64,000 nt of DNA from Gammaproteobacteria bacterium (lineage in GTDB: Bacteria; Pseudomonadota; Gammaproteobacteria; Steroidobacterales; XN24), in contig JARFQW010000032.1 of assembly GCA_029287575.1 (NCBI GenBank), forward strand, positions 35,355 through 99,354, written 5' to 3'. Numbering within the stretch: position 1 is the first letter of the stretch; each line of letters opens with the position of its first letter. The notes below the pieces were generated by a model. It did no database searches. It was not told where the DNA came from and saw nothing but the letters and a program-made list of their open reading frames with translations. Position numbers and translations under genes: made by a program. Positions 1 through 7,700 of the stretch are shown here, one piece after another.

Positions 1-1139
1 CAGCCGTGCAGGCTGCCGCTGGAAGCGCCCCCGAGAAAAGCGCCGATGTTGCAGCCGAGCCCGACCACGCCGCCGTAGCCCAGCAGCAGGCCGCCTAGCA
101 ACGCGCTGAAGCCCTCGCCGGGGCGGACCTTCCAGTCCACCGCCAGGCTGCCGGACCGGGCCGCGGCCAGTGCTGTGCCGAGGATCAGTCCGCCGATCAT
201 CAGCGTCGCGGTGTGTGTCCACAGACTGGCTTCCAGCGCGTTGATTCTGGAGTCCGCCGACCAGTAATCCCAGAAGGCCACGTCGAGATCCAGGCCGAAG
301 GCCTGGATGAGATGCGCGCCCCACAACGGCGGCGCCGTCATGATGGTCCAGGGCCGGCCGGAAAGCACCAGGGTCGCGGCGCAAAGCATCGCGATCACCA
401 CCACGCCACGGGACAGGGACCAGGAGCGGTGGGGCCCGAAGGATTCCTGCAGCGCCGGCCGTGACACTGATCCGTGGCGGACCTTTTCCAGCCAGAGGCT
501 GGCGCCGGCCAACAGTCCGATGACCGCCAGGTTGCCCGCCATGCCGGGCACCGTCCCCCACTCCCTGGGCAGGGACACGGCGAACCAGCTGGCCCGGGCT
601 TCCCACCAGCCGAAGTGGGCGCTGCCGAGGGTCGCGCCCGCCATCATGGCCACGACCACGATGACGTAGCGAAACTTGCCTCGTCCCACGGCCGACAGCG
701 ATCCCGACGAGCAGGCGGACGCGAGCTGCGCACCGATGCCGAAGAGAAAGGCGCCGGCGAGCAGCGCCACGCCGACCGGCCGCACAATGTCGAGAACCGG
801 CTGGCCGAACGCCGCACCGCGGGCAAACAGCGGAAAAAACACCAGGCTCAGAATCGCCAGGAGCGCGAGCTGGGACCGCAGTCCCGCCCCGCGGCCGTCG
901 ATTACCTGGGCCCGCCAGGCACCGGCGAACCCGAACCCGGACTTCTGCAGGGCAAATCCCAGCCCGCTGCCCACGAGCAGCAGCAGGGCGGGCCGCACGC
1001 CTGCGTTGTCATAGGCGAACCAGGTCGCAACGCTCAGCAGGACCACTACGCCGGCCAGCGGGAGCACACGAGCCGAATCCAGGCCCCGCCGCGCGGGCGC
1101 AAGGGTCTGCGAACCAAGAATAGCGGCGAGTGGGGGCAT
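1..1139 (-). CDS. YeeE/YedE family sulfur transporter (3' end outside window)
   Basis: Partial inner-membrane protein of the YeeE/YedE (TsuA-type) family, which imports thiosulfate or related sulfur compounds. About 379 codons are visible from an ATG at 1139 down to the window edge, so only a short C-terminal tail is missing. The translation is a series of hydrophobic segments carrying the family's cysteine signatures: a CSSG motif near residue 141 and a GCNIGAF...SGSLHG motif near residue 361. In characterised members these conserved cysteines are thought to relay the substrate across the membrane. No partner gene is visible here. A palindrome lies about 80-100 bp upstream (1221-1237) and may be its operator. 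Family assignment is firm from the C-terminal signature; the exact substrate is not shown by the sequence. Confidence 0.85.
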   Translation of the reverse strand, partial: MPPLAAILGSQTLAPARRGLDSARVLPLAGVVVLLSVATWFAYDNAGVRPALLLLVGSGLGFALQKSGFGFAGAWRAQVIDGRGAGLRSQLALLAILSLVFFPLFARGAAFGQPVLDIVRPVGVALLAGAFLFGIGAQLASACSSGSLSAVGRGKFRYVIVVVAMMAGATLGSAHFGWWEARASWFAVSLPREWGTVPGMAGNLAVIGLLAGASLWLEKVRHGSVSRPALQESFGPHRSWSLSRGVVVIAMLCAATLVLSGRPWTIMTAPPLWGAHLIQAFGLDLDVAFWDYWSADSRINALEASLWTHTATLMIGGLILGTALAAARSGSLAVDWKVRPGEGFSALLGGLLLGYGGVVGLGCNIGAFLGGASSGSLHG

Positions 1140-1220
1140 AACCGATCCGACCGGGGATGACGGGACGTCGAAACCTACACGAGGCCCGGCCAAGCCAGAA
1201 CGAAGGGATCATGATGATCC

Positions 1221-1237
1221 TATAACCAAAAGTTATA
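1221..1237. promoter_or_regulatory. Inverted repeat upstream of yeeE-like gene, possible LysR-type operator
   Basis: TATAAC-CAAAA-GTTATA is a perfect 6-bp dyad with a 5-bp spacer, AT-rich in a GC-rich context. It fits the interrupted-dyad T-N11-A layout used by LysR-type regulators, and lies 80-100 bp upstream of the YeeE-like start. Some sulfur-responsive regulators bind AT-rich dyads of other kinds. No regulator gene is adjacent in the window, so function is inferred from symmetry and position only. Confidence 0.35.
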
Positions 1238-1361
1238 AGGCGTGTTGGCGGGGCGCTCGCTTCGACACTCTTCGCTGCGGCAGGTCGGTCGGATCCGGTC
1301 GCGGTCCCGGGTGGACACAGCGGGCGGGCGACGCAACGCGTCCAGAAGAGGGCAGGCAGCC

Positions 1362-1730
1362 ATGACCGACCCGGTTCCCCGACAGCAGTACGCCTTTCGT
1401 CCGTCGCCGGGCGGGCTGAAAGCCTGGGATGTGCACCGGCTGATCGGACTGGCCGCGGACCTGCCAGTCAAGGACGTTGCGCTGGCCGATATCCGGGAGA
1501 TCGATCAGACCTGCCGGTATGAACCGGACGATCCACCACCAGCCTGCCGGAGCATTCTCGTGGACGCCGAACCCGTTTTCCGAGCCGAACTTCGCTAGCC
1601 GGTCATTCTGGCATCCCACGGCAGCGTGATGGATGGCATGCATCGAATTCTGAAGGCGCTGATGGACGGCCGGGACATCATCCGCGCGGTGCAGTTCAAC
1701 ACCGATCCCTAACCGGGCTACGGGGCCGGC
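1362..1730 (+). pseudogene. ParB-like conserved hypothetical protein, interrupted by two in-frame stops
   Basis: One reading frame starting at ATG 1362 matches a widespread small ParB-like/nuclease-fold family: an N-terminal KAWDVHRLI...LPV segment, an IREID segment, then the C-terminal VMDGMHR...KALMDGR signature and a DP terminus. The frame is broken by TAG at 1596-1598, where the family usually has Tyr before PVIL, and by TAA at 1710-1712, where it usually has Glu. There is no frameshift between the two halves, so both defects are single-codon nonsense changes. After the second stop the expected short tail is degenerate. The intact protein would be about 120-130 residues. Called a pseudogene rather than two genes because the second half has no start of its own. 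Confidence 0.75.
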
Positions 1731-1850
1731 CACCGTCGAAGCTGCCATACTGAGAAAAAGCTGGCGGACCTTGGTCCAGTTCACTGCGGGATGACCCATG
1801 ATCGTCGATGTCCAGTTCGAAATCCTCGGCCGCTCTGTCGGGGCGAGACA

Positions 1851-2396
1851 ATGAGCGTCCTGGACCTGCAGCGGTTCGTGGAGGCGGTCGACACCGTCCG
1901 CGTGGACGGCCGGGTGGCGGTGGAGGAGAAGCTTCGCGAGGCGGTCGAACGTCCCGGTGCCGTGCTCGCCGCCGTGGGCGAACCCGAGAAGGCCGGGATA
2001 AGAACGATTTTCCGGTCCGACAAACTGACGATCCTGAACATCGTCTGGGCGCCGCACATGGTGTTGCAGCCTCACGACCACAACATGTGGGCGGTCATCG
2101 GCCTGTACACCGGCCGCGAGGACAACTTGATCTGGCGGCGGACCGGTGAGCACGTTGAGGCCAGCGGGGGCGTGTCGCTGTCGTCGGGCGATGTGTTCGG
2201 GATGGACGCCGACGGGGTGCACTCGGTGCTGAATCCGATTTCCCGCCTGACCGGGGCCCTGCACATCTACGGCGGGGACTTCTTTGCCCCGGGGCGTCAT
2301 CAGTGGGATCCCGAAACCCTTCAGCAAGAGCCCTTCGACGTGGACGCGCTGAGGCGATCGTTCGCCGCGGCCGAGAAGCGCTTTGCCGCGGCATGA
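1851..2396 (+). CDS. Cupin protein of the cysteine dioxygenase-like superfamily
   Basis: A 181-residue beta-barrel cupin resembling the cysteine dioxygenase type I superfamily (predicted metal-dependent double-stranded beta-helix enzymes). The metal site is readable: His75 and His77 in the HDHNMW motif and His124 in GVHSV, the third ligand of this family. The C-terminal LTGALHIYGGDFF segment is also typical. A thiol dioxygenase role is plausible, but the exact substrate cannot be inferred and related proteins remain uncharacterised. The start at 1851 is preferred over in-frame starts further upstream because homologous sequence begins there and the upstream codons run out of the ParB-like pseudogene remnant. 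The next gene, on the same strand, begins 67 bp later. Confidence 0.75.
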   Translation: MSVLDLQRFVEAVDTVRVDGRVAVEEKLREAVERPGAVLAAVGEPEKAGIRTIFRSDKLTILNIVWAPHMVLQPHDHNMWAVIGLYTGREDNLIWRRTGEHVEASGGVSLSSGDVFGMDADGVHSVLNPISRLTGALHIYGGDFFAPGRHQWDPETLQQEPFDVDALRRSFAAAEKRFAAA

Positions 2397-2463
2397 ACGC
2401 TGCGCCTGCGCGAAACGGGACCCTACCCCCGGCCCCGGCCGGTGAGGCTGGCGGAGCGACCGC

Positions 2464-2883
2464 ATGACCGTGACCGGTGAATGCTTCTGCGGAGCGATTC
2501 AGTACCAAGTCCGGGGCGGACTCGCAAATGCCCGGTCCTGCCACTGTTCCCGCTGCCGGAAGGTGTTCGGCGGCGCCGCGTCGGCGTTTGCCGAACTGGC
2601 AGACCTGGCCGTGTTCCGCTGGACTCGCGGAGAGCAAAATCTGCGCCGCTATATCGGCGCGAGCGGCTGGGGGCTGGGGTTTTGCCGGACCTGCGGATCG
2701 GCCCTGTGCGGGCTGCACCGGGGCAAGGTCGTGGGCGTGACCCTCGGGACGGTCAACGGTGATCCCGGAGTCGAACTCACCGCGCATATTTACGTCAATT
2801 CCCGGGCGCCCTGGGACCACATCGACGGGACGATTCCCCGGTATGCGGAGGGCCTGCCAGAACAGTCGCAGGGATCCGACTAG
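2464..2883 (+). CDS. GFA family (CENP-V/GFA zinc-binding domain) protein
   Basis: A 139-residue single-domain protein of the GFA fold, named for glutathione-dependent formaldehyde-activating enzyme, although most members are unproven as enzymes. The zinc cysteines are visible: Cys7 and Cys9 in ECFCG, Cys26/Cys28/Cys31 in SCHCSRC, and Cys74/Cys77 in FCRTC, giving the usual two zinc sites. The ATG at 2464 follows a GGAG-type ribosome site at about 2454. It is in the same orientation as the cupin gene upstream and could be cotranscribed with it. Family membership is clear; the substrate is unknown. Confidence 0.85.
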   Translation: MTVTGECFCGAIQYQVRGGLANARSCHCSRCRKVFGGAASAFAELADLAVFRWTRGEQNLRRYIGASGWGLGFCRTCGSALCGLHRGKVVGVTLGTVNGDPGVELTAHIYVNSRAPWDHIDGTIPRYAEGLPEQSQGSD

Positions 2884-2897
2884 AGACCATTGCGGCC

Positions 2898-2939
2898 GGG
2901 CCGAAGTACGCGGGCCGAAGTACGCGGGCCGAAGTACGC
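2898..2939. repeat. Three perfect tandem copies of a 14-bp unit
   Basis: GGGCCGAAGTACGC is repeated exactly at 2898-2911, 2912-2925 and 2926-2939, followed by a partial fourth copy. It lies just after the GFA gene stop and before the 3' end of the convergent exported-protein pseudogene. The copies are identical, so the expansion is recent or actively maintained. Confidence 0.9.
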
Positions 2940-3079
2940 GGGCCGGGGCACCGGGCGGGCCTGGTCCTCGATTGGGAGGCATGGACGAATGACGCTGGAA
3001 GCGCCACGCCCGGGTCCGGGCTCCGCCGCATGTTCCGATGGCTATGGTTCCGGGCCAGCACCAAGGTGGTGTCAGAGCA

Positions 3080-3500
3080 TCAGTCTTCCTTGATGGCCAA
3101 GCTCAGCCCCTGCACCGTGTTTTGGGCAATTGCTACGGTGAAGTCCGGGGTATCGCCCTTGCCTTTGACCTTAACGTGCTCACCCCAGTCCACCTCGGAA
3201 TGAAATTGGTCATCGCCGAGGGTGCCGCGAAAAGCGGCGCTGATGAGATCAGCCATGTCGTTGGCCCCCGTGCCCTCCGGAATCGCCACCGTCACGGTGG
3301 CCGCCTCCCGCGCAGCGCCGTCATCCGCCGGCTCAAAGGTGAGCGTAAAGCTCAGCGAGCCCGCGCTCTTGGACTTTCCGCTGACGGAAATTTTCCAGTC
3401 ATCGTCCCAGCGATCATCGGCCTGTGTCACAGGCGCCAGTCCCAGCAAGACTAACGACGCCGGCCACTAGCCCGAGTTTTCGTGCGAGTGCTTTGATCAT
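3080..3500 (-). pseudogene. Small exported protein, frameshifted between signal peptide and mature part
   Basis: Two frames together describe one secreted protein. From ATG 3500, preceded by an AGGGGAG ribosome site, the frame reads a typical signal sequence start (MIKALARKLG, then a hydrophobic VAGVVSLAG core) but soon loses sense. The mature part (about 115 residues, LAPVTQADD cleavage region then a WKISVSG...VKGKG beta-rich domain) is in a different frame from 3445 to 3080, and that frame meets a TAG at 3467-3469 with no good start. A one-base slip near 3440-3450 would join the core to LGLAPVTQA-DD, a proper signal peptidase site. It is either a real frameshift mutation or an assembly error. 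I do not recognise the mature domain. Confidence 0.65.
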
Positions 3501-4027
3501 GAATCTCCCCTTGCGGTGCCGGCGTCAAGTATTCAACATTTTCGCGGCCGAAGCGCGGAGCACAGCTCGCACACCAGCCGGGCGATGGAAGCCCTGAGCG
3601 CAGGATCCGGTTCAAAAGTCCCTCGCCCCGGTCATGCCATGCGCCATGGAACCTCCGGGAATCTCCTCGGATGAGTGAGCATAAACGCCAATCCCGGCCA
3701 GCGGCGCGAGATCCGGGGGAGCATGCTGGAAGCCCGATGCCACTGTGAGCGGTTCTCCCGAAGATCTGGCGCGGCTGATGTCCGTCCAGAAACACGGCCG
3801 TAGCCCTTGTCGGCCGGAAGTCCGCACACATTGCGTGCTTGGGGACCCTGGTCTCCACGACAGAGGGAAGAAATCAGTCCAGCGCGAGATCGCACCCGCA
3901 ACACCATACCCCCATCGCAACGATGGTCGTCGAAGGGGCTTCAGGTGCGTGTAACATCTCGTCGACTGACCTTCCGCCGGACACTCTTGGGCTCGGACGC
4001 AGGCCAGAAACGCGCCTTGAATGAAAT
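3501..4027. other. Gene-free stretch of about 530 bp
   Basis: Between the frameshifted exported-protein gene and the tRNA. Short open frames exist on both strands, but none has a recognisable domain, a convincing ribosome site or sensible amino-acid composition. No hairpin-plus-T-run terminator was seen. It may hold decayed coding sequence, like the neighbouring pseudogenes, but nothing can be identified. Confidence 0.5.
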
Positions 4028-4104
<77 letters not shown>

Positions 4105-4297
4105 GAATTTCGTTGTGCCCGCGCAGCAGGATCCCGCTGCCGATGGCGGCATGCGCGTAGCCGGGACTATAACCTGAATCCCTCCAAGACGGTGCCGGTG
4201 TTCGGTATTTGACTATCGAGTCTGACCGGTCAGCTCGCTACCTCGGTCTTGCAGCCTATCGGTCATCGTGGACTGTTATCGATGCAGCGGCCGATAG

Positions 4298-4326
4298 GAA
4301 AAACCCCGCGCGAGGCGGGGCTTTTC
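4298..4326. terminator. Bidirectional Rho-independent terminator
   Basis: CCCCGC-GCGA-GGCGGGG-type stem-loop flanked by an A-run at 4298-4303 and a short T-run at 4322-4325. It lies downstream of the minus-strand beta-propeller gene (stop at 4380), so it most likely ends that transcript; the flanking A and T runs would let it work in both directions. Confidence 0.75.
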
Positions 4327-4379
4327 GGAACATGCACTGGGTGAAAATGCGCTGGCCGCGGCCAGCCTTCCCCAGCCGG

Positions 4380-5342
4380 CTATTTCCCCGGGCGAATCCT
4401 CACCTTCGAAAGGAAGTACTCCGTGGTTGGCTCCGGAAATTCGAAGTACTTCGCGTTGTTCACATAGAGTGAACTGCCGAAAATCGCGCCGCTGGCGACG
4501 CCGTCCAGCAGGTCGGGGTCGGTAATCGTCTCCACGATGGTCCCCGAAAGCAGGTCCTTGCTCAGCTCCACGACGAGTATGCGGTCGCTGTCCGGAACAA
4601 AGGCCGGGACCAGGATATAGAGCGTGCGGCCCGCCATGATGATGCCGTCCAGGAACCCGTCCAGCGGCGGATCGATGCTGATTTCTTTCGCATCGCCGGT
4701 GGCTGGGTCTACCCGGAAGAGCAGAGCTCGGAAGGAATCGCCGATGATCAGGGTCTTGCCGTCGGGCGTCGCCACGATGCCGTTCGAAACGCCGTCTCCG
4801 AATTCTCCGGTCAGGGGAATCGCGGTGCCCGCGTCGGACGCCGGCAGGCCGCCGTTCTTCGCCAGCGGGAGCCGGTACAGAAACGGTCCCGCGAAATCGG
4901 TGATGTAGACGGCGTCCTGGGTGATTGCCAGGTCGTTAAGCACCGACTGACCCGGTGAGGCCAGCTGGTACTCGGAGATCAGCGCGCCGTTGTCCGCGTC
5001 ATACACGAAAACATTGCCGTTAAAACATCCGGCGCCGAACAAATAGTTCGTCCGGGGATCGATGCGCATTCCCAGCAGCCGGCACGTGGCCTCTGTCCAA
5101 GGTTCGATGACGTCAACGATGAGTTCGCCTTTGCCGGACCGCAGGTCGGCCTTGTAGATGGATCCGTCAAGCGAGCCCTGATAGGCGGTGTGGCCCTTGC
5201 CGATCGTAAAACCCTCCGGCGGAGATCCAGGCTGGGTGGGGACGGTTGTCGGGAAGGGCTTTTCGCGGGCGTCGGCGGGCGCGCTGGCTAGCGCGGATGC
5301 GGCGAGCGCCACGGGGATCAGGAACACAAAACCTTTTTTCAT
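4380..5342 (-). CDS. Secreted SMP-30/gluconolactonase-like beta-propeller protein
   Basis: A 320-residue exported protein. Residues 1-25 form a clear Sec signal peptide (MKKGFVFL, hydrophobic core, cleavage near ADA). The rest reads as repeated beta-strand blades of the SMP-30/gluconolactonase/YVTN-like type, with phrases such as GSLDGSIYKADL, NYLFGAG, VYDADNGAL, VYITDFAGPFLYRL and GVSNGIVATPDGKTLIIGDS. Two cysteines in the first third could form a disulfide in the periplasm. Related proteins bind a divalent metal and act as lactonases or have no known activity; substrate cannot be inferred. It stands alone, with a terminator 55 bp downstream. Fold assignment is moderately sure, function is not. 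Confidence 0.7.
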   Translation of the reverse strand: MKKGFVFLIPVALAASALASAPADAREKPFPTTVPTQPGSPPEGFTIGKGHTAYQGSLDGSIYKADLRSGKGELIVDVIEPWTEATCRLLGMRIDPRTNYLFGAGCFNGNVFVYDADNGALISEYQLASPGQSVLNDLAITQDAVYITDFAGPFLYRLPLAKNGGLPASDAGTAIPLTGEFGDGVSNGIVATPDGKTLIIGDSFRALLFRVDPATGDAKEISIDPPLDGFLDGIIMAGRTLYILVPAFVPDSDRILVVELSKDLLSGTIVETITDPDLLDGVASGAIFGSSLYVNNAKYFEFPEPTTEYFLSKVRIRPGK

Positions 5343-5562
5343 CAGGAACTCCCATTGTTTACAGATGATCGGCGAACGGTGTGTTCGACTCGACCTCTCT
5401 TCGGCGGTAGCCCGGCAATCCTGGCGCTCTTCTCAAGGAGAATGAATCACTCTCCGGCGATTGTCAGGACCCGTGACTTTCCGTCCCCACTTTGCAGTGG
5501 GTATGGCTTTGCCTCGTAAGGGTATAGGCGCTGCCTGGCCTGAAAGCGAGCACGTTTAGGGA

Positions 5563-5587
5563 CTTTCGCCGTGATGAACGGCGAAAG
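5563..5587. repeat. Perfect inverted repeat, 10-bp stem
   Basis: CTTTCGCCGT-GATGA-ACGGCGAAAG forms a 10-bp hairpin with a 5-nt loop. On the plus strand it is followed by CGTCATTATTGTT, which is only weakly T-rich, so it is a poor terminator match. It lies about 220 bp upstream of the divergently oriented beta-propeller start and could equally be an operator or a relic. Confidence 0.6.
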
Positions 5588-5700
5588 CGTCATTATTGTT
5601 AAGTCAATGATCAGGAATCAGTTTCAGCGCTCTCGGTTCGGACCGCGCTGTGCGTGCTGGGGTCTCTTACGAAACGGAGCCGGATGGACGATCAGACGCT

Positions 5701-5929
5701 TCAATGTATCAGGCCGGCGGCCCGGACGGCTTGTCGTTCCGGTGGCCGTCCCGGTGAAACCCTGTGTTCGTAGGTCACGGTGATTTGGCCTTCGATCATG
5801 TAGCCCCAGTGAGGACAATTGCAGGCGTCGTTATCCAGGCTGCAACAGGGGCCCAAGGTCCGATCCGGCCGCGAGACTGAAGTATTCGCCGCCGATCTCT
5901 CCATAGCCTGAAGCCGCGTCGAAGTTCAT
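5701..5929 (-). pseudogene. Degenerate single-domain cupin gene
   Basis: From ATG 5929 the frame reads a start typical of a small cupin family (MNFDAASGYGEIGGEYF...GPLL) but hits TAA at 5831-5833. One base over, the continuation carries the family's signature DACNCPHWGYMIEG, then ITVTYEHRV, before the sequence degrades and ends at about 5701. So an N-terminal piece and the CPHWGY cupin motif are adjacent in the right order but in different frames, and the C-terminal barrel strands are lost. I infer a frameshifted, truncated pseudogene of a cupin of unknown substrate. Confidence 0.6.
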
Positions 5930-6245
5930 TTTCTGCCGGCAGACTGCCCCGGGTGCTTCGTCTGTCGCCGGAGTGTCCTGTTTCGCTATCCGCACGGTTC
6001 CTCTCCCCCGTTGTTCTTCTTGGTTCTCCTGGTCAACGAGCCCTCAGGTTCTTCGGAATGCTCGCTGACCTTGTCTATAGAGATAGAACCGTATTTCTTA
6101 TTTGGGGCACACTGGTTCAACTCAGACCAAGTTGCCGCCGGGGTATGGGAAAGACCCGAACCCGGTTCCTCGCTGAAGCGCAGTCGGTTCAGATACAGTT
6201 CAATGGTCAGGGCGAGCGTTATTGCTGCAAGGAGGCCCGCAAGTC

Positions 6246-7553
6246 ATGTCTCAAAGACCTGAAAGCTGCTGTTGGCCTGCCCTGCTTGTCGTGTTGATCG
6301 TGGCGGGCTGCGGCTACTCCCCAAGCGTTCCCCCGGAGGCCCGGGAACAGGCGGCTGCCGTCGACTGTGCCCAGACGACCTGCGTTGACTTCATCTACAT
6401 TCATGGCGCGGCCACCCATACCGAGGCCGACCGCCAGTACGTGCTGGAGCGTGTGGGCGTGATGCACGAAGAATTGTCCGCGGCCCTCTACGCCACGCCG
6501 GAATTCGTCGAAGGCGCGCTCGAAGACGGGCGCCTGGCCATCGCACCGGAACCGGTGCTGTATTTCTGGGGCGGCGATGTCTCCCTGGTGCGGGACATCG
6601 AGATCATCGAGGCGATGCTGGACGCCCGCCAGGCGCGGGAGGGGGGCGGTATCCGCACCTTTTACGGCAACGTGCATCGGCGCATGTCCGAAGCCATACA
6701 CGATCTCTTCTGGGCCGCCAGCGATGCCCATCGCTACCAGATCACCGATTCGCTGCACGCCAAGGTCCGGGAATCCCGGGGACAGGGCCGCAAGGTAGTC
6801 CTCCTCGGATACAGCGCGGGATCCGTCATCCTGACGTCCTATGCGCTGCATCGGGTCCGGGGCATCCATCTCGGCGAGTTTGCGCGCATCCTGCGCGGGA
6901 GCGAGGCCCTCAGGGACCTGTTTGCCGGCCGTGACGAATGGACCTGCGGTGAGGCCCTGCTCGACTCCGGCCTCGTGGAAGTGGACGAGCGCGGCCTGCT
7001 ACGGGCACGGCTGGAGGACGCCACGACCCAGCGTGAGCTGAATCTCGACGCCTTTCGCGAGGCCTACTGGCGGGACCGGCTTGCCGCCTTGCCCGCCCTG
7101 ACCCGGCGCTATTGCCTGGACCAAGACACCCTGATCGGCGGGGTCACCTTCGGCAGCATGGCCAATCTGCTGACGTCGAAGAGCGACGACGCCGCCGGTG
7201 AGATGCTGGTCCTGGCCGCCCGTGAGCTGAAGCGACAGGGGGCTTTCTGGCTGAACGTCAACCACGCCGATGATCTGGTGGGGTTCAACGTCTATCCGGA
7301 GGTGGACCTGATCGCCCGTCTGGAGCACAGCCTCGGCCTGCCACCAGTGGACGGGACCGGGTTCACGCGCAGCGCGGAGCCGGAGTACGGCGGAGCCACT
7401 CTCGTCAGCGCGCACAGCTGGTACCTGACCCATCCGCCGGCGTTTGCCGCCCTGGTGGCCGATACCTATGCGCAGGGCTACCGGGAACGCCGGTCCGCGC
7501 CCGCAAGACCCTCCGCAACCGGCACCGACGGCGAGTCGCGCGGGGGCGACTAG
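6246..7553 (+). CDS. Lipoprotein with an alpha/beta-hydrolase-like domain
   Basis: A 435-residue predicted lipoprotein. The N-terminus is a lipoprotein signal peptide (hydrophobic PALLVVLIV then AGC, acylated Cys22). The body looks like an alpha/beta hydrolase: an early FIYIHGA strand, the nucleophile elbow GYSAGS near residue 190 inside VVLLGYSAGSVIL, and later acid and histidine candidates in NVNHADDLVGF and the C-terminal SAHSWYL segment. The start at 6246 is chosen because AAGGAGG lies 10 nt upstream and the codons before it do not add to the signal peptide. Probably a membrane-anchored esterase, lipase or peptidase; substrate unknown. It appears to be monocistronic. Confidence 0.7.
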   Translation: MSQRPESCCWPALLVVLIVAGCGYSPSVPPEAREQAAAVDCAQTTCVDFIYIHGAATHTEADRQYVLERVGVMHEELSAALYATPEFVEGALEDGRLAIAPEPVLYFWGGDVSLVRDIEIIEAMLDARQAREGGGIRTFYGNVHRRMSEAIHDLFWAASDAHRYQITDSLHAKVRESRGQGRKVVLLGYSAGSVILTSYALHRVRGIHLGEFARILRGSEALRDLFAGRDEWTCGEALLDSGLVEVDERGLLRARLEDATTQRELNLDAFREAYWRDRLAALPALTRRYCLDQDTLIGGVTFGSMANLLTSKSDDAAGEMLVLAARELKRQGAFWLNVNHADDLVGFNVYPEVDLIARLEHSLGLPPVDGTGFTRSAEPEYGGATLVSAHSWYLTHPPAFAALVADTYAQGYRERRSAPARPSATGTDGESRGGD

Positions 7554-7700
7554 CCGCCGCGTCCGGCCTGCGGTCATTGCCGCCGTCCTGCCCGCGTGGC
7601 GGTGTCTCCGCCCACCGGCTATGGTCTTTCCCGTTCGAGGCGCTCCGGACAGGGAGCGCGGGGTATCGGCCGGCGCCGTCGTCCGGCCAGGGAAGATGTC

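Larger units (their letters stand above)
5343..6245. other. Long low-density intergenic region with a decayed cupin and a hairpin
   Basis: About 900 bp without an intact gene between the beta-propeller gene and the lipoprotein hydrolase. It contains a perfect 10-bp stem hairpin (5563-5587) and the remains of a cupin gene on the minus strand (5701-5929). Parts around 6030-6120 are more AT-rich than the rest of the window. No other coding sequence, tRNA or clear promoter could be recognised. Confidence 0.6.

Noticed and set aside
1233..2465. A 410-codon open frame on the minus strand opposite the cupin gene
   Set aside because: It is antisense to a well-supported gene, arginine/proline/histidine-rich and without a domain, as expected from GC-rich DNA with few stops.
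5953..6297. A 114-codon plus-strand frame running into the lipoprotein gene
   Set aside because: No domain, cysteine-rich nonsense composition and no ribosome site; it ends inside the real gene in another frame.
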